Source of the DNA: Pseudeuparius sepicola
Lineage: Eukaryota > Arthropoda > Insecta > Coleoptera > Anthribidae
Direction: 5' to 3'
DNA: 64,000 bases
Assembly (NCBI GenBank): GCA_963920635.1
Contig: OY987307.1
Span: 13,283,735-13,347,734, forward strand
Of the stretch, positions 19,190 to 29,691 are shown piece by piece. The notes beneath the pieces are model-generated. The model ran no database searches. It saw only the letters and a program-made list of their open reading frames with translations, and had not been told where the DNA came from. Position 1 is the stretch's first letter. Each line of letters begins with the position of its first letter. The translations under genes were made by a program, and so were the position numbers.

Positions 19190-19226
19190 TATAAATTGCA
19201 TTACATTAGATAGTTCCAGTTAGTTC
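19190..19226 (+). promoter_or_regulatory. Promoter of the spliced gene
   Basis: TATAAAT at 19,190-19,196 and an initiator-like TTCCAGTTAGTTCAG at ~19,214-19,228; the ATG is at 19,282. Confidence 0.6.
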
Positions 19227-19281
19227 AGATTCTACTCCCTTTAGAGCGTATTCTCATCCAGTGCTACTACCAGTGTTCATC

Positions 19282-20354
19282 ATGACCAGCAACAGGTTAT
19301 CTATGAAGAAACCAGTAAGTACTTTTATCAATATTGATTTGCCAAAAAGTTCGTTGAAAACATTTAAAATTGGCATTTGAATTTCCAAGCTTTTTACAAG
19401 AATCACTCAGTAAATATACATATATTTTTTTTCAGTCTACCACCTGTTCTATCGATATGCCAACGCTATATCCGAAGGATTTGTTAGACCTGGCATCCCA
19501 ACCGCCTTGTGGTCAGCCGGCGCCCGGCAGGAAACCTGTCGTTTACAGTCATATAATAATACCAGTAAGTACTTTTCTCAAAACTGAGGTGCTAAAAAGT
19601 TTCAAAATATTTTAAATTGCACTTTGCATATTTAAGCTCTTTAAAATAACCACTTAATAATTTTTTTCAGCCTACCGCCCCTACCTGTCTACCCCCACCG
19701 TTGAGTCAGGAGGATTTTTTGGGTCCACCGGTGTCTCAACCCTCAACTTCTCATGGTCAACCTGCATCCGGTCGGAAACGTCTTCACAAACCAGTAAGAA
19801 TTTTTATTAAAACTGTGATGCTAAAAAGTCTATGAACGTCGAAAACATTTTAAATTGCACTGTGACTTTCCAAGCTCTTTGTAAGAATCACTCGGTACTT
19901 TTTTTTTCAGTCCACCGCCACTAACTGTTCACCACCCCTACCGCTAAATGAGGAGGATTTATTGGGTCCATCAGTATCCCAACTTTCAACTTCGAGCGAT
20001 CAGCCTGCGTCCTACGGTATGGGTACAGGTATAAAGCGTATGAAGATGCAGGATGAGTACGATGATGACGTATTCAGCATGATCACCATGCCGCCCACCC
20101 AGACGAATAGTGAGGATGAGTTCGAAGAACTCGCTGGCGACATGTTGTCATACGTCAAAGGGGTAACGGTTGAAATGAAGCAAAAACAGCTAGCTATGAA
20201 ACGAAAATTGCAAGCCGCACGGGAGAAACAGTTGGACAGGAAACGACAAATGGAACGTTTGGAAAAGGATGAGCAAAAGGGAATTAGAGAAATTGCCCAA
20301 TTGGAAAAAGATTTGGCAATGTGTGCTAGATTATTGAAGAGATTTTGTTTATAG
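19282..20354 (+). CDS. Probable four-exon gene with tandemly duplicated exons; C-terminal coiled coil
   Basis: Predicted exons: 19,282-19,314, 19,436-19,564, 19,671-19,793 and 19,911-20,354. Each donor is CCA|GTAAG and each acceptor a T-run ending CAG. All introns are phase 0 and the product is 242 residues. Exons 2, 3 and the start of exon 4 are related (Thr...Cys...Pro-Leu...Asp-(Leu/Phe)-Leu...SQ...QPA). The three introns (121, 106, 117 bp) also resemble each other, so exon-intron units were duplicated together. Exon 4 continues with an acidic segment and a ~70-residue Lys/Arg/Gln/Glu coiled coil. The family is not recognised. Introns are uncommon in Polinton genes. The splice model is inferred from sequence alone. 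Confidence 0.7.
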
Positions 20355-21120
20355 AATTTTCTTTAAATGTACTCTTTTAAGTAGTCTAGCACCCACTTCT
20401 CTCTCCCTCTTTTGTTCCTGATTTTTTAAGATTTATTTTATATTCTATTTACTCTTTTTTATTATATGCATACCTTTTTTAAGTTTTTTATATTTTTTTA
20501 CATAAAATATTTTTTACTACTATTTTTTTTATTTTGCTCCCTTTCAGTTAAACAAACTGAAATATTAAAGTGAATCCTATGAAAAAGATATAAATCCGTA
20601 AGTATATTTTTTTCTAACTTTCTTACATTACTTTCTCCTCTACATCGTAGCTCGGTGTGCATTTCGTTCTAGAGTACACATACTTTAATTGCATTCTTAA
20701 AAAACAATCAGTTCTTATTTCACCATAGTCCGAGGAATTTTATTTACACGAAAAAAGCATAATATTACCTTTCTCCGCCCACATACATTGTTGATCGCTT
20801 ATTTAAACAGCTTGCATTTCTGCAGGCAACATAACATTCTTTCATAAACAAACAAAAAAGTCGTGTCACGGTATTTTTATCTAGGCGCAAATAGGTTGGC
20901 GTATAATCTAGTTTTATTTGCATGTGTTTCGCTACATCAGAGAAAGCGCTCGAAAAAAGTCTGAAATCATTAGATATCATATTACAATTTCATCGCCCAC
21001 ATATTTTTTACATAGGCTATATTCGAAGTGTTTGCTATATAGACGTAAAGCGTGATATTGTTTAGGCCAGGGAAGCATTAGTGTTTATGATCGTGGCTTT
21101 AAATGGCTTTATTTTCAATT
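20355..21120. other. AT-rich non-coding stretch
   Basis: Downstream region of the spliced gene. A 71-codon minus-strand frame (20,765-20,980) exists but has no recognisable feature or promoter; I do not call it. Confidence 0.5.
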
Positions 21121-21235
21121 TAATAATAATAATAATTCTCACCCTCACAGTACCTGTACCCCAAAAGCACATTAATGCTAGTGCAGAGGAGGGGAGCAAT
21201 TACTGTTATTTCGTCTTCATTGCCTTTTGCAAAAA
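21121..21235 (-). repeat. SINE-like repeat fragment with (TAA)5, inside the Polinton
   Basis: The TAA tract at 21,121-21,135 is followed by TCTCACCCTCACAGTACC and related sequence matching the 3' end of the SINE-like family, more diverged than the other copies. It could be a later insertion into the Polinton or be carried by it. Confidence 0.55.
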
Positions 21236-21350
21236 CCATAGCAGTTCTAGGGCAGTGTAGGCCAATAATGTTTTCCCATCAACATAGATTCTCGCAAAAC
21301 TTACAAAAAAAAACAACAAAGTATTTTTAAAGGTTTATTAAAAATGAATT

Positions 21351-21476
21351 TTATAAGTTAATATTTTTTATCTTCCTTTTAACTTCATACAATATAAGTT
21401 CATATTTCAATGCTTCTAAATTCTTCAAATATTTTTGCAGTTTTCTTCTGTACTCCAGCTTCCTTCTAGGAGTCAT
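21351..21476 (-). CDS. Small basic protein coupled to the right TIR gene
   Basis: A 41-residue, Lys/Arg/Leu-rich, helix-prone protein beginning MTPRRKLEYRRKLQ. Its ATG overlaps the TGA of the TIR gene (ATGA), the same coupling as between the PLA2 and protease genes. AATAAA follows at about 21,341-21,336 on the minus strand. The left TIR copy has ATGA at the same point but the reading frame then ends after six codons, so this gene exists only at the right end. Function unknown. Confidence 0.5.
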   Translation of the reverse strand: MTPRRKLEYRRKLQKYLKNLEALKYELILYEVKRKIKNINL

Positions 21477-21781
21477 GGTTCTACAATAAATTCGATATTT
21501 GTAGATCGGCCGACGGGTCCAAGACTCTTCATGTAATACCTCCTTCCGTTACCGATATTCCTATTAATTTCTTCGATCCGTTGGGGCGTAAACTCGGCCG
21601 TGTATCGTTGCGGCAGCACCGTCTTAAATTCTTCGAACTCGACGTAGACCTTCTCTCCATATTGCGTGTTCACTTTGTCCACGCTCGTGATTTGAAAATT
21701 TTCACCCACCTCCATATTTTGAACGCTTTCGAATTTCTTGAAGATCAAATTCTTGTTCAGGTGATTCAGGAACGACTGCAT
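21473..21781 (-). CDS. TIR-embedded small protein, right copy
   Basis: A 102-residue counterpart of the protein at 3546-3851 in the inverted repeat, with about five substitutions (for example Val to Phe near residue 17) and one extra C-terminal Pro. Both frames are intact, which suggests that both were under constraint or that the insertion is young. TATATATT on the minus strand (21,859-21,852) is its promoter element. Confidence 0.75.
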   Translation of the reverse strand: MQSFLNHLNKNLIFKKFESVQNMEVGENFQITSVDKVNTQYGEKVYVEFEEFKTVLPQRYTAEFTPQRIEEINRNIGNGRRYYMKSLGPVGRSTNIEFIVEP

Positions 21782-22104
21782 TTTGAACTCGGCAAATCAG
21801 ACTGTAGGAAATTGTAAGTGTATATAACGGGAAAACTGCTCTTGCGCACGAATATATAGACCTCACCCCACCAAGCCGTTGGAGTGGGGGTTGCCCCGTC
21901 GTTGGAGTGGGGGCTGACACCCGCCGTTGGAGTGGGGGGGGGTCAACTGGGGATCACACGTAGCCCAAAGGTCAAAGGTTAACCTATCAGGATCTAGGGG
22001 TCAACTGGGGTCATCCGGTGACGTCACGTGACCTCGGGCATGACGTAGCCACTTTGCACGCTTTTTTCAAGGTCGTGGGTTAGAGCTCTCTTTGTATTAC
22101 TACT
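21479..22104 (-). repeat. Polinton right terminal inverted repeat (626 bp)
   Basis: Reverse complement of 3247-3848 with one additional ~25-bp GC-rich unit (three versus two, at ~21,877-21,940). It contains the CACGTG/TGACGTCA pair and the one-mismatch DR1 element. Confidence 0.93.
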
Positions 22105-22110
22105 ACCGCC
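22105..22110. other. Target-site duplication, right (ACCGCC)
   Basis: Second copy of the 6-bp target, directly after the last base of the Polinton. Confidence 0.95.
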
Positions 22111-23126
22111 CTCTGGATCCTTCTAGTTCTAACTCCTCTGATATATTCCGTCACTTGTCCTATGTCTTTACGGAGACTCTCGATCTTCCGATTTAGTCGC
22201 ATTTCCCATTGAGCCATTCGTGGTTCTGGTCTTGCACGATTCAACTCTTGGGCCGTTCGGATCTTGGCACCCATTACAGTGATGACTGCCGTTGCGGCAC
22301 AGTAGATTAACATGTGCATACGTTCTAATGTTGGTGTCACTGAAACATAGCTTGGTAAAATTCTTGTGTTCATAAGATCGAGCACGATCGCAAGTTTCCT
22401 GGAAGAATTTAATCTTGGTAGCGGTGGCCTGCTAAGTGGGTCTGTGCTTTCGTATCGCAATACTGCCTGTCTCATATGTGTGTCCAAGCCTTCAAAATGT
22501 TCTTCGTTAACCGATTCCAGCCTCTCGGTTGTTGGTTCTACCGTTTCGGCTTCTAGTTGTTGTCCAGGCTCTTGAAGTTCCCCATTGTTGTTGTTGTCAT
22601 CTATGTCTATGTGTTCGCCGTGGATCTCTAGCTCAACTTCCCGTTTGATAGCGTTAAGTCGCGTTTCTGGAATTCGGTTATTTCTTAGAATAGTTCGATA
22701 CTGATCTGACACTCTTTGTTCAGACACTTGCATGTGTGGAAACTCCCTGCAGAACTCGGCATGCAGTTGTTGTCGGTAGCCGATAATCTCTTGTCCTAAG
22801 TTTGTCACCCTGTAAAAAATACGCATAATCGATTCATTCATGGACACAGTCCATTTCATGCGTCGTCGTTGTAATCCCGCCTCTGTGAACGCTGGCTGAA
22901 GTTCCCGCGCAGCACCTTCGGTGGGTGGAACCCTAGTTCTCGTTTGGCTCCCATGTTGTAGATGTTCGTGTTGTTGTTGGGCTGTAGCTGTTTGTGCAAC
23001 AGGGGCCCGCCTCATCAGCGCCCTGTCACCGACGTCCCGCTCGCTGTCATGCCCAGCGCCGGCTCCAGACATGCCCTGGCGATCCCCAGGCAGCGGCCCT
23101 ATGACAATTATCCTATTATTCTCCAT
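22105..23126 (-). CDS. LINE copy 1 polyprotein, N-terminal part
   Basis: About 340 codons from the ATG at 23,126 to the Polinton junction; a few codons then run into Polinton DNA. It includes a helical region around RMKWTVSMNESIM (residues ~85-155) that could be the Myb/SANT-like DNA-binding domain expected of RLE-type LINEs, followed by an acidic Asn/Glu-rich linker. No stop is seen before the junction. Confidence 0.88.
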
Positions 23127-23227
23127 TCCCTAGTTTTCTCCCGTAACGTGGGAGTGACGGCCCTCGGTCGCCTTTTACGACTCGCGGAGCCACGATAGGA
23201 GTATTCTAACCCGCTACCAATACGGGT

Positions 23228-23634
23228 CAACTAGGATAACGCGGGATCGTTACTCCCGAGGATCTGCCCCTGTCACCGGCCAGACCCCTCCTTGCGTTAA
23301 TTGGGAAACACGGGATCGTTACACCCGAGGATCTGCCCCTCTCACAGGCTAGACCCATCCCTGTGTAACTGGGAGTCGCGGAATTGTCACACCCGAGGAT
23401 CAGCCCCCGTCACCGGCTAGACCCCTCCCTGCGCAACTGGATATCGCGGGATTGTCACACCCGTAGGTCTGCCCCTGTCACAGGCCAAGCCTCTCCATGC
23501 GTAACTGGGAATCGCGGGATCGTTACACCCGTGAATCTGCCCCTCTCACAGGCCAGACCCATCCCTGCGTAACTGGGGAGCGCGGGATTGTCACACCCGT
23601 GGATCTGCCTCTCTCACAGGTCAGATCCCCGCTG
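23228..23634 (-). repeat. LINE 5' UTR tandem monomers (six units of ~68 bp)
   Basis: Units contain CGGGATCGTTACACCCG, CTGCCCCTCTCACAGG and CCCATCCCTGCG, ~66-70 bp apart. Copy 4 has five units (29,245-29,590). Similar monomer arrays serve as promoters in some other LINEs; here that is inference. Confidence 0.8.
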
Positions 23635-23651
23635 CGTTATTATTATTATTA

Positions 23652-26600
23652 TCTCGACTTAGCCAAAAGGCATTCTCACTCCCTCTACGGGGAACATTTA
23701 CTCAGATCCCGGGCATCCCGGATACCAAAAGGATCTGGCTCGGACGAGACCCTTGCCATGTTATCGGGCCTTAGGTGACATTGATGTTGTTGGACGATCC
23801 TGCATTCCCCATGAATTTCCTGACGGTTCGGGCTGTCGCAAGTAGTACCGCTTTCTGCATGGACCTGTAAAGACTATCAGTTAGATTCAGCTCTTTGATG
23901 TTTCTCAGCAAACTTTTTGGTATAACACCAGTTGTTGACATGATGATTGGAATCGTCTGGACGTTCTCCATTTCCCATTGCCTTCTAATTCGTTCTTCTA
24001 AGTCTCTGTACTTCGCGATCTTCTCGACTTGCTTCACACGCAGGTTGTTGTTGTTCGGGATGGCCACATCAATCAGAGTTGTCTTCCTAGAAATTTTATC
24101 AACTATTATAAGGCCAGAACTGTACGATCCCAGTACATCTTGTAGTTGCTGTTCTCAAGAACAGGCTCAGGTGTGTAGTTGTAATATGGGACCCTCTCTG
24201 TCTGCACAAGCAGCAGCTTTTCCGCCAGTTCCCGGTGCAAGATCTTGGCAACCGAATCGTGTCGTTCCTTATATTCCGTTGATGCGAACATCTGACATCC
24301 TCCTGTTATGTGCTGGATTGTTTCTGAAGTTGGGCACCCGTATCTGCATCTGTCATCCACTACCGATGCATCTCCTACAATGAATTTCAGGTAGTTGCGA
24401 GTTGGTATAACCTGATCCTGTATGGCCAGTAGGAAGCCTTCCGTCTCGGGGAACATTCGTCCCGAGGTCAGCCAATAGTTTGACGCTAACTTGTCGACAT
24501 GTTCCTGGTTAACCTCATTAGGATGCCTCCCGTGCAGCGGCTTCCCCAACCACCTCTGTAGTTTATCGTTGTCGGTTCGGTGGTGATTTTGACGCTCGTG
24601 TTCCGTCAGACGTAGCGGTTGAGACGTCTGCTCCGCATATAGCCATATGTAGTGTGGAGCTGTTGGCCTGCCTGTAGAAATAATTACGCAGATTTAATAT
24701 TTGTTGGTCCAATTGCTTGCTGAGATCTGCCAATCCTCTTCCTCCTAGTTGACGTGGCAGAGTTGATCTTTCTACGGCGCTACGGGGATGATGTTTATGA
24801 GTTTTTGTCAGTAGTGTCCTAACTTTTCGTTGCAGGTTGTTGATGTCCGTGTTGGTCCAATTCACTATTCCGAACGAATAGCTGAGTACAGAGCACGCAT
24901 ACGTGTTCAGGGCCTTAAACAAATTCCTGCTGTTAAGATCAGTTCGCACTACTTGTCCCACTCTCTTGATGAATTCATTCGTTAAATCAGTCTTCATTGT
25001 TCGATGGTCTATCCTTTGAGCTTGTTTCATCCCGAGATACTTGTATGTATCTCCCATACTCATTGCTTCGATCTCCTGGCCGTCCTGCATCTCGTGTGCG
25101 CTTTGTTCGAGCTTTCCCCGGATGATATTAAGGGTGCGGCACTTGTCCAGTCCAAACAGCATTCCGATGTCCCTGGAGAACTCCTCTACAATTTTAAGCA
25201 TTTGCGTTAGTTGGTTTTTGGTTGCGGCGATCAGTTTTAAATCATCCATATATAATAGGTGATTCAACTTGATCGCTTCTGCGTTGTTGCTTTTGATAGC
25301 GAAGCCATATTTTGTAGAGTTCAACCGATGTGATAGAGGGTTCATCGCCATGCAGAACCACAGTGGACTGAGTGAATCTCCTTGGAAAATCCCTCTTCGG
25401 ATGTTGATTGTGTCGGTCTCGATGTTACTGTCTGCGGTTCTGAGTTGTATCTTAGTGCGCCAGGTTGTCATAACGTGTTCTAAAAAGGAAACTGTATGAT
25501 GATCTATTTTATACAGCTTTAAGATACCTGTGAGGCAGTCGTGAGGTACGAAATCAAATGCTTTTTTGTAGTCCACATAAGCCATGTAGAGGTTTCGTTG
25601 CTTGGAATGAGCCTGGTTGCAGATGACAGAGTCTATGATGAGTTGCTCTTTGCATCCCATTGCGCCCTTCGAGCAGCCCTTCTGCTGCATTGCAATGATG
25701 TTGTTCCGCTCGCAGTGAGCATATATTCGCTGCGTAAGGCAAGATGTGATTATCTTGTACAGCGTAGGCAAGCAGGTTATTGGGCGGTACTTGGCAGGGT
25801 TATCCGTATTCCGCTGGTCTTTTGGTAACAGGTAGGTTGCACCCTGTGTAAGAAACAATGGCATTTTCAGAGGATCGAGCAAGACTTCATTAATTAAGGT
25901 AGTTATCTGTTCATGCGTGGACCACAACTTCTTAATCCAATAATTTTGAAGATGATCTGGACCTGGTGCCTTCCAGTTGTGGGAATTCTTGATGACATCG
26001 GAGACCTCAGCGGTTGTGAATTGCTCGTGTTGCATCTGGCTATAGTTCCGGCCCATCTCGCGTTCTTCGCTGATCCAGCTTGCACTGACATTGTATGGAC
26101 CTGGTGTGGCAAGTTGATTTCTCCAGAAACCGTCGACCTGTACTCTGCTAGGGTAACTCGCATTTGTGGCATCGGCGCTAGAATTAAAAGCACGGTAGAA
26201 ACCCTTTTCTGATCGTTCAAAGAGTTTGTTGTCTCGTTTCCTGTTGTTACTAGCCTTGTATCTCCTCAGACGCCCTGCGAAAACAGAAAGTTTTTGTTTT
26301 AATGTGTCAAGACATTGTTGAGCAGTGATGTTCGCGGGGTCATGCCGAGAATGCATTTGGGTGCGGCTCATTATTGCCTGCACCGCCCTCTGGATCCTTC
26401 TAGTTCTAACTCCTCTGATATATTCCGTCACTTGTCCTATGTCTTTACGGAGACTCTCGATCTTCCGATTTAGTCGCATTTCCCATTGAGCCATTCGTGG
26501 TTCTGGTCTTGCACGATTCAACTCTTGGGCCGTTTGGATCTTGGCACCCATTACAGTGGTGACTGCCGTTGCGGCACAGTAGATTAACATGTGCATACGT

Positions 26601-27309
26601 TCTAATGTTGGTGTCACTGAAACATAGTTTGGTAAAATTCGTGTGTTCATAAGATCGAGCACGATCGCAAGTTTCCTGGAAGAATTTAATCTTGGTAGCG
26701 GTGGCCTGCTCAGTGGGTCTGTGCCTTCGTATCGCAATACTGCCTGTCTCATATGTGTGTTTAAGCCTTCAAAATGTTCTTCGTTAACCGATTCCAGACT
26801 CTCGGTTGTTGGTTCTAACGTTTCGGCTTCTAGTTGTTGTCCAGGCGCTTGAAGTTCCCCATTGTTGTTGTTGTCATCTATGTCCATGTGTTCGCCGTGG
26901 ATCTCTAGCTCAACTTCTCGTTTGATAGCGTTAAGTCGCGTTTCTGGAATTCGGTTATTTCTTAGAATAGTTCGATACTGATCTGACACTCTTTGTTCAG
27001 ACACTTGCATGTGTGGAAACTCCCTGCAGAACTCGGCATGCAGTTGTTGTCGGTAGCCGATCATCTCTTGTCCTAAGTTTGTCACCCTGTAAAAAATACG
27101 CATAATCGATTCATTCATGGACACAGTCCATTTCATGCGTCGTCGTTGTAATCCCGCCTCTGTGAACACTGGCTGAAGTTCCCGCGCAGCACCTTCGGTG
27201 GGTGGAACTCTAGTTCTCGTTTGGCTCCCATGTTGTAGATGTTCGTGTTGTTGTTGGTCGCGCTCGCTGTCATGTCCAGCGCCGGCTCCAGACATGCCCT
27301 GGCGATCCC
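23652..27309 (-). mobile_element. Dong/R4-like LINE copy 2, damaged
   Basis: Near full-length minus-strand copy bounded by TTA tracts at 23,635-23,651 and 27,310-27,330. It is 5'-truncated within codon ~14 of the ORF. It includes the uninterrupted sequence around 26,382-26,387 that shows the Polinton target site before insertion. Confidence 0.93.
23771..27309 (-). pseudogene. LINE copy 2 polyprotein, frameshifted and deleted
   Basis: RT (YMDD) and the CCHC/PD...D endonuclease are recognisable. Lesions: loss of 54 bp (18 codons) near 27,258; a 2-base loss near 24,617; and a ~35-bp deletion near 24,115. The apparent N-terminal extension upstream of 27,309 is only read-through into the TAA tract and the neighbouring LINE. 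Confidence 0.88.
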
Positions 27310-27330
27310 CATTATTATTATTATTATTAT

Positions 27331-28095
27331 CTCGACTTAGCCAAAAGGCATTCGCACTCCCTCTACGGGGAACATTCACTCAGATCCCGGGTATCCCGGA
27401 TACCAAAAGGATCTGGCTCGGACGAGACCCTTGCCATGTTATCGGGCGTTAGGTGACATTGATGTTGTTGGACGTTCCTGCACTCCCCATGAATTTCCTG
27501 ACGGTTCGGGCTGTCGCAAGTAGTACCGCTTTCTGCATGGACCTGTAAAGACTATCAGTTAGACCCAGCTCCTTGATGTTTCTCAGCAAACTTTTTGGTA
27601 TAACACCAGTTGTTGACATGATGATTGGAATCGTCTGGACGTTCTCCATTTCCCATTGCCTTCTAATTCGTTCTTCTAAATCTCTGTACTTCGCGATCTT
27701 CTCGACTTGCTTCACACGCAGGTTGTTGTTGTTCGGGATGGCCCCATCAATCAGAGTTGTCTGCCTAGAAATTTTATCAACTATTATAAGGTCCGGTCTG
27801 TTATGGGCAACTCGTTGATCTGTCAGAACTGTACGATCCCAGTACATCTTGTAGTTGCTGTTCTCAAGAACAGGCTCAGGTGTGTAGTTGTAATATGGGA
27901 CCCTCTCTGCCTGCACAAGCAGCAGCTTTTCCGCCAGTTCCTGGTGCAAGATCTTGGCAACCGAATCGTGTCGTTCCTTATATTCCGTTGATGCGAACAT
28001 CTGACATCCTCCTGTTATGTGCTGGATTGTTTCTGAAGTTGGGCACCCGTATCTGCATCTGTCATCCACTACCGATGCATCTCCTACAATGAATT
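27331..28095 (-). mobile_element. Dong/R4-like LINE copy 3, 5'-truncated
   Basis: Only the endonuclease end (ORF 27,449-28,095, ~215 codons, open) and the 3' UTR remain. It is truncated just upstream of the CCHC finger and followed by a short ATTATT. Confidence 0.9.
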
Positions 28096-29176
28096 ATTAT
28101 TGACCTCTCGACAGAAATTTTTTAACAAATAATGTAACAATTATCCCATTGTTTTATCGTGACACAAAAGAGGATTGTCACTGTATTTCAATAAACGCAC
28201 ACGAGGCTGTGTCGGTAAAAATACCTGTCTTTCAGTATAACAATGATATTATTCCCGGGTGCAACATAGGAAATCTTTATTTTCATTCATAATAACACAA
28301 ACGAAGCTATACAGTATACTTTTAATGCACCGCTACACGTGCAAGCCTTCCCGGATTCACACAAAGAAAATTTTTACTTGTTTAATATAGAAAATTTCAT
28401 TGATAATAACGATAATAATACTTGCGCAAAATGCACGAATCACTTAAATGAGGAAAATAAAATGTTTTAATTAAAATTTGTCCAGAATTTTTTGGGATTT
28501 TCCATCAAGATGGTACAATATTAACGTTTACAAATCAAAGTAAACATGAAATTAAAACTACTGGCGAAATTCCAATCCATACTAAATCATATAGGTACAC
28601 TTTTATTCATAGACAAGAAGTACAGAAGCAAATTTCAATGCTAGACGATGGTATTATTCGTCATAGTCAAAGCCCATAGAGTATAAATATAGAGTATAAT
28701 GTATAAATTTATACATTTGCCAAAATTTGCTCACGCCTCACTAAATGAATGTGTCATATCCTTGATAAAAGAAGCCAAAGGAGAATTTCATGGTTTACCC
28801 ATCAGTATAATTAACCCAATAATACAAGCCGTCAACAGCGAGTATATCATAGACATTTCCGCAGAAGCAGAAAATTCCAACACACTGCCAGAACAAAGAA
28901 GAGATCATATTATTAATGAACCAAATTTAATCCACTTACCAGAAAATTGTGAAATCAAAACCAAGGATTTCCAATTTATTAATAAAAATAAGGAAAAAGG
29001 AAAACCATTTAATTTACCAGAAATCCAAGTCAAAAACTTAAACTTTAATTATCTAAGAGCAAAACCACTTCAACTATAAACAATCAATTTAGAAAATGTT
29101 CATAAATTACAATAAAAGTCTACATTTCTGCAAGTTCTCGACATTCAGAAAATTCACGACCTAAGTTATGGAGTAT
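28096..29176 (+). mobile_element. Ty3/Gypsy pol remnant and unassigned sequence
   Basis: Between about 28,270 and 28,680 translated pieces read like the protease-RT junction of Gypsy pol, including ...LTFTN, KHEIKTTGEIPI, a TKSYRY stretch and a DGIIRHSQSP-like end, with a frame change near 28,460 and a stop at 28,677. A following 126-codon ORF (28,699-29,079, LPKFAHASLNECVIS...) is not recognised and may be another piece of the same element. No LTRs are seen. Confidence 0.6.
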
Positions 29177-29181
29177 TATTA

Positions 29182-29227
<46 letters not shown>

Positions 29228-29244
29228 TAATAGTAATAGTAATA
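29177..29244. repeat. (TAA)n microsatellite before LINE copy 4
   Basis: About 50 bp of TAA, then a few TAG/TAA variants, directly before the LINE 5' end. Confidence 0.9.
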
Positions 29245-29590
29245 GTTACGCAGGGATGAGTCTGGCCTGTGAGAGGGGCAGATTCACGGGTGTAACGATC
29301 CCGCGATTCCCAGTTACGCATGGAGAGGCTTGGCCTGTGACAGGGGCAGACCTACGGGTGTGACAATCCCGCGATATCCAGTTGCGCAGGGAGGGGTCTA
29401 GCCGGTGACGGGGGCTGATCATCGGGGGTGACAATCCCGCGACTCCCAGTTACACAGGGATGGGTCTAGCCTGTGAGAGGGGCAGATCCTCGGGTGTAAC
29501 GATCCCGTGTTTCCCAGTTAACGCAAGGAGGGGTTTGGCCGGTGACAGGGGCAGATCCTCGGGAGTAACGATCCCGCGTTATCCTAGTTG
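29245..29590 (+). repeat. LINE copy 4 5' UTR monomers (five units of ~68 bp)
   Basis: Same repeat as at 23,228-23,634, one unit fewer. A short upstream ORF (ATG at 29,687, eight codons) overlaps the main start. Confidence 0.8.
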
Positions 29591-29691
29591 ACCCGTATGG
29601 GTAGCGGGTTAGAATACTCCTATCGTGGCTCCGCGAGTCGTAAAAGGCGACCGAGGGCCGTCACTCCCACGTTACGGGAGAAAACTATGGA

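Larger units (their letters stand above)
3247..22104. mobile_element. Polinton/Maverick (adintovirus-like) element, 18,858 bp
   Basis: It begins AGTAGTAATAC and ends with the reverse complement, has ~600-bp terminal inverted repeats and a 6-bp target duplication. It carries the hallmark set: protein-primed DNA polymerase B, retroviral-type integrase with chromodomain, adenain-like protease, packaging ATPase, and single- and double-jelly-roll-type capsid genes. The phospholipase A2 domain and the IAP gene are accessory virion/host-interaction functions of the kind described in insect adintovirus-like elements. Four core genes carry one visible lesion each (penton, hexon, integrase, polymerase), so this copy is probably not autonomous. 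Confidence 0.96.
22105..23634 (-). mobile_element. Dong/R4-like LINE copy 1, 5' portion
   Basis: Continues the element at 479-3246. It holds the 5' UTR (~23,127-23,634), which contains six ~68-bp tandem units, and the first third of the ORF. The 5' end abuts a TTA tract. Confidence 0.93.

Noticed and set aside
20765..20980. 71-codon minus-strand ORF in the Polinton 3' region
   Set aside because: No promoter, motif or neighbouring-gene logic; AT-rich chance ORF.
3241..22110. Possibility that the region is an exogenous virus contaminant contig
   Set aside because: The LINE sequence continues on both sides with a target-site duplication, so it is integrated.
24563..27379. Apparent 938-codon protein starting beyond the 5' end of LINE copy 2
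   Set aside because: The first ~24 residues are read-through of the TAA tract and the 3' UTR of the adjacent LINE; the C-terminal end is out of frame after a 2-base loss.
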